Assembly: GCA_028290305.1 (NCBI GenBank)
Contig: JAQGKC010000306.1
Coordinates: 1-13,413, forward strand
Reading direction: 5' to 3'
Length of the DNA: 13,413 nt
Source: Bradyrhizobium sp.
GTDB taxonomy: Bacteria > Pseudomonadota > Alphaproteobacteria > Rhizobiales > Xanthobacteraceae
In this document: in pieces, positions 12,594 through 13,413 of the stretch
Layout of the letters: every line of letters begins with the position of its first letter
Numbering within the stretch: the first letter of the stretch is position 1
Program-made: the position numbers and the translations under genes
Notes under the pieces: generated by a model
Seen by the model: the letters and a program-made list of their open reading frames with translations, nothing else
What the model was told of the DNA's origin: nothing
Databases searched by the model: none

Positions 12594-13413
12594 ATGTTGA
12601 ACGCTCATCTACAACGACGGTTGGGCACGGCGCTTGTCGTCGTCGCGGCGGTCGCCTGGAGTACGGCGGCGGTCTTCACCCGGCTGCTCCATCTCGATTC
12701 CTGGACCATCCTGTTTTGGCGCGGCTTGTTCGGCGGCGGATTCATCGCGGCGTTTCTGATCGCGACGCAAGGCCGCGCCGGCCTGCGCGAACTGGCCGCG
12801 ACGGGACGAAGCAGCTGGCTCGTCGCAAGCCTTTCAACCCTGGGCATGGTGACGTTCATCCCGGCGCTGCAGCTGACGAACGTATCGAACGTGGCGATCA
12901 TTATCGCGACGGGCCCGTTCGTCGCCGCCGGCATCGCCTGGATCTGGCTTCGCGAGGCTACCCGGCACTCGACCTTGATCGCCGGCTTCGTCGCTCTTTG
13001 CGGCATCGCAGTCATCGTCGGCAGCCCGGGAGGTGCCGCCGATTTCAGAGGCATTGGGCTGGCCTGCATCATGACGGCCGCCATCGCAGGGATGACGGTC
13101 GCGGTGCGTCGTCACAAGCAAATCTCGATGGTCGCAGCCGCGGCACTGTCAAATTTTCTCGGCAGCCTCGTCAGCATTCCCTTTGCTCAGAACCTCGCGG
13201 GCGTGACTCATCGCGACCTCGCGGTGCTTGCGTTGTTCGGCTTCTTCCAGGTCGGGACAGGGCTTACTCTGTTCGTTCTCGGGTCGCGCCTGTTGCCGTC
13301 CGGCCAAGCCTCTTTGATCGCGACCCTCGAGACGCCGCTCATGCCGTTCTGGGTATGGCTTGCCTTCGGCGAATTCCCCACGCCGCGCGCGCTGATCGGC
13401 GGCAGCTTGGTGA
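12594..13413 (+). CDS. EamA/DMT-family transporter (partial, 3' end beyond window)
   Basis: The 273 visible residues form the drug/metabolite transporter fold: many hydrophobic helices, with the first EamA repeat starting at GTALVVVAAVAWSTAAVFTR (11-30) and the ATGPFVAAGIAWIWLRE end of that repeat at 105-121. The second repeat ends with ATLETPLMPFWVWLAFGE (243-260), the usual ExPxxxxxxxxxxxGE signature. The frame is open at the window edge, so only a short C-terminal part is missing. ATG 12594 places the first helix as expected but has no obvious ribosome-binding site. The frame stays open upstream to 12495, and a GTG at 12522 close behind GAGG could add 24 residues. It would export or import small metabolites such as amino acids. 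It is unrelated in strand and type to the neighbours on its left. Confidence 0.88.
   Translation, partial: MLNAHLQRRLGTALVVVAAVAWSTAAVFTRLLHLDSWTILFWRGLFGGGFIAAFLIATQGRAGLRELAATGRSSWLVASLSTLGMVTFIPALQLTNVSNVAIIIATGPFVAAGIAWIWLREATRHSTLIAGFVALCGIAVIVGSPGGAADFRGIGLACIMTAAIAGMTVAVRRHKQISMVAAAALSNFLGSLVSIPFAQNLAGVTHRDLAVLALFGFFQVGTGLTLFVLGSRLLPSGQASLIATLETPLMPFWVWLAFGEFPTPRALIGGSLV

Noticed and set aside
12605..13084. Minus-strand open frame of 159 codons
   Set aside because: Antisense to the EamA transporter, which shows clear helices and family signature on the plus strand.

Overview
The window looks like chromosomal DNA of a GC-rich alphaproteobacterium, most probably Bradyrhizobium or a close relative. 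This rests on base composition, on the paralogous leu genes next to a nitrate/sulfonate-type ABC importer, and on small phage-associated proteins of a kind I associate with that genus. No rRNA, tRNA or CRISPR array was seen.

Region 1 (13-2023, plus strand) holds two genes: a 3-hydroxyisobutyrate-dehydrogenase-family oxidoreductase and a metal-dependent amidohydrolase of the ACMSD (amidohydrolase_2) family. They run convergently into region 2, with only 12 bases between the two stop codons.

Region 2 (2036-10143, minus strand) is a long catabolic-looking cluster. In transcription order it has a CaiB/BaiF CoA-transferase, a 220-base gap with a stable leader hairpin, then leuC, leuD and leuB paralogs, a complete ABC importer (substrate-binding protein, ATPase, permease) and a maleylacetoacetate-isomerase-type glutathione transferase. 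leuD to permease are joined by 4-base stop/start overlaps. No leuA is present, and the leuCDB set is tied to a transporter and a CoA-transferase. I therefore infer a pathway that imports and breaks down a (substituted) dicarboxylic acid rather than leucine synthesis. The two plus-strand genes may serve the same pathway.

Region 3 (about 10331-12130, minus strand) is a small phage-like cassette: a 23-residue membrane peptide, a 56-residue unknown, a 101-residue unknown, a holin-like protein and an XhlA-like coiled-coil/membrane protein, followed after a gap by a GNAT acetyltransferase and a good intrinsic terminator. No terminase, capsid, integrase or endolysin gene is visible, so it is a remnant or a domesticated lysis-type module.

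Region 4 (12131-12593) has no convincing gene. It carries several GC-rich hairpins and an orphan minus-strand terminator, and looks like a dispersed non-coding repeat. Region 5 (12594 to the window end, plus strand) is the start of an EamA/DMT-family transporter cut off by the window edge.
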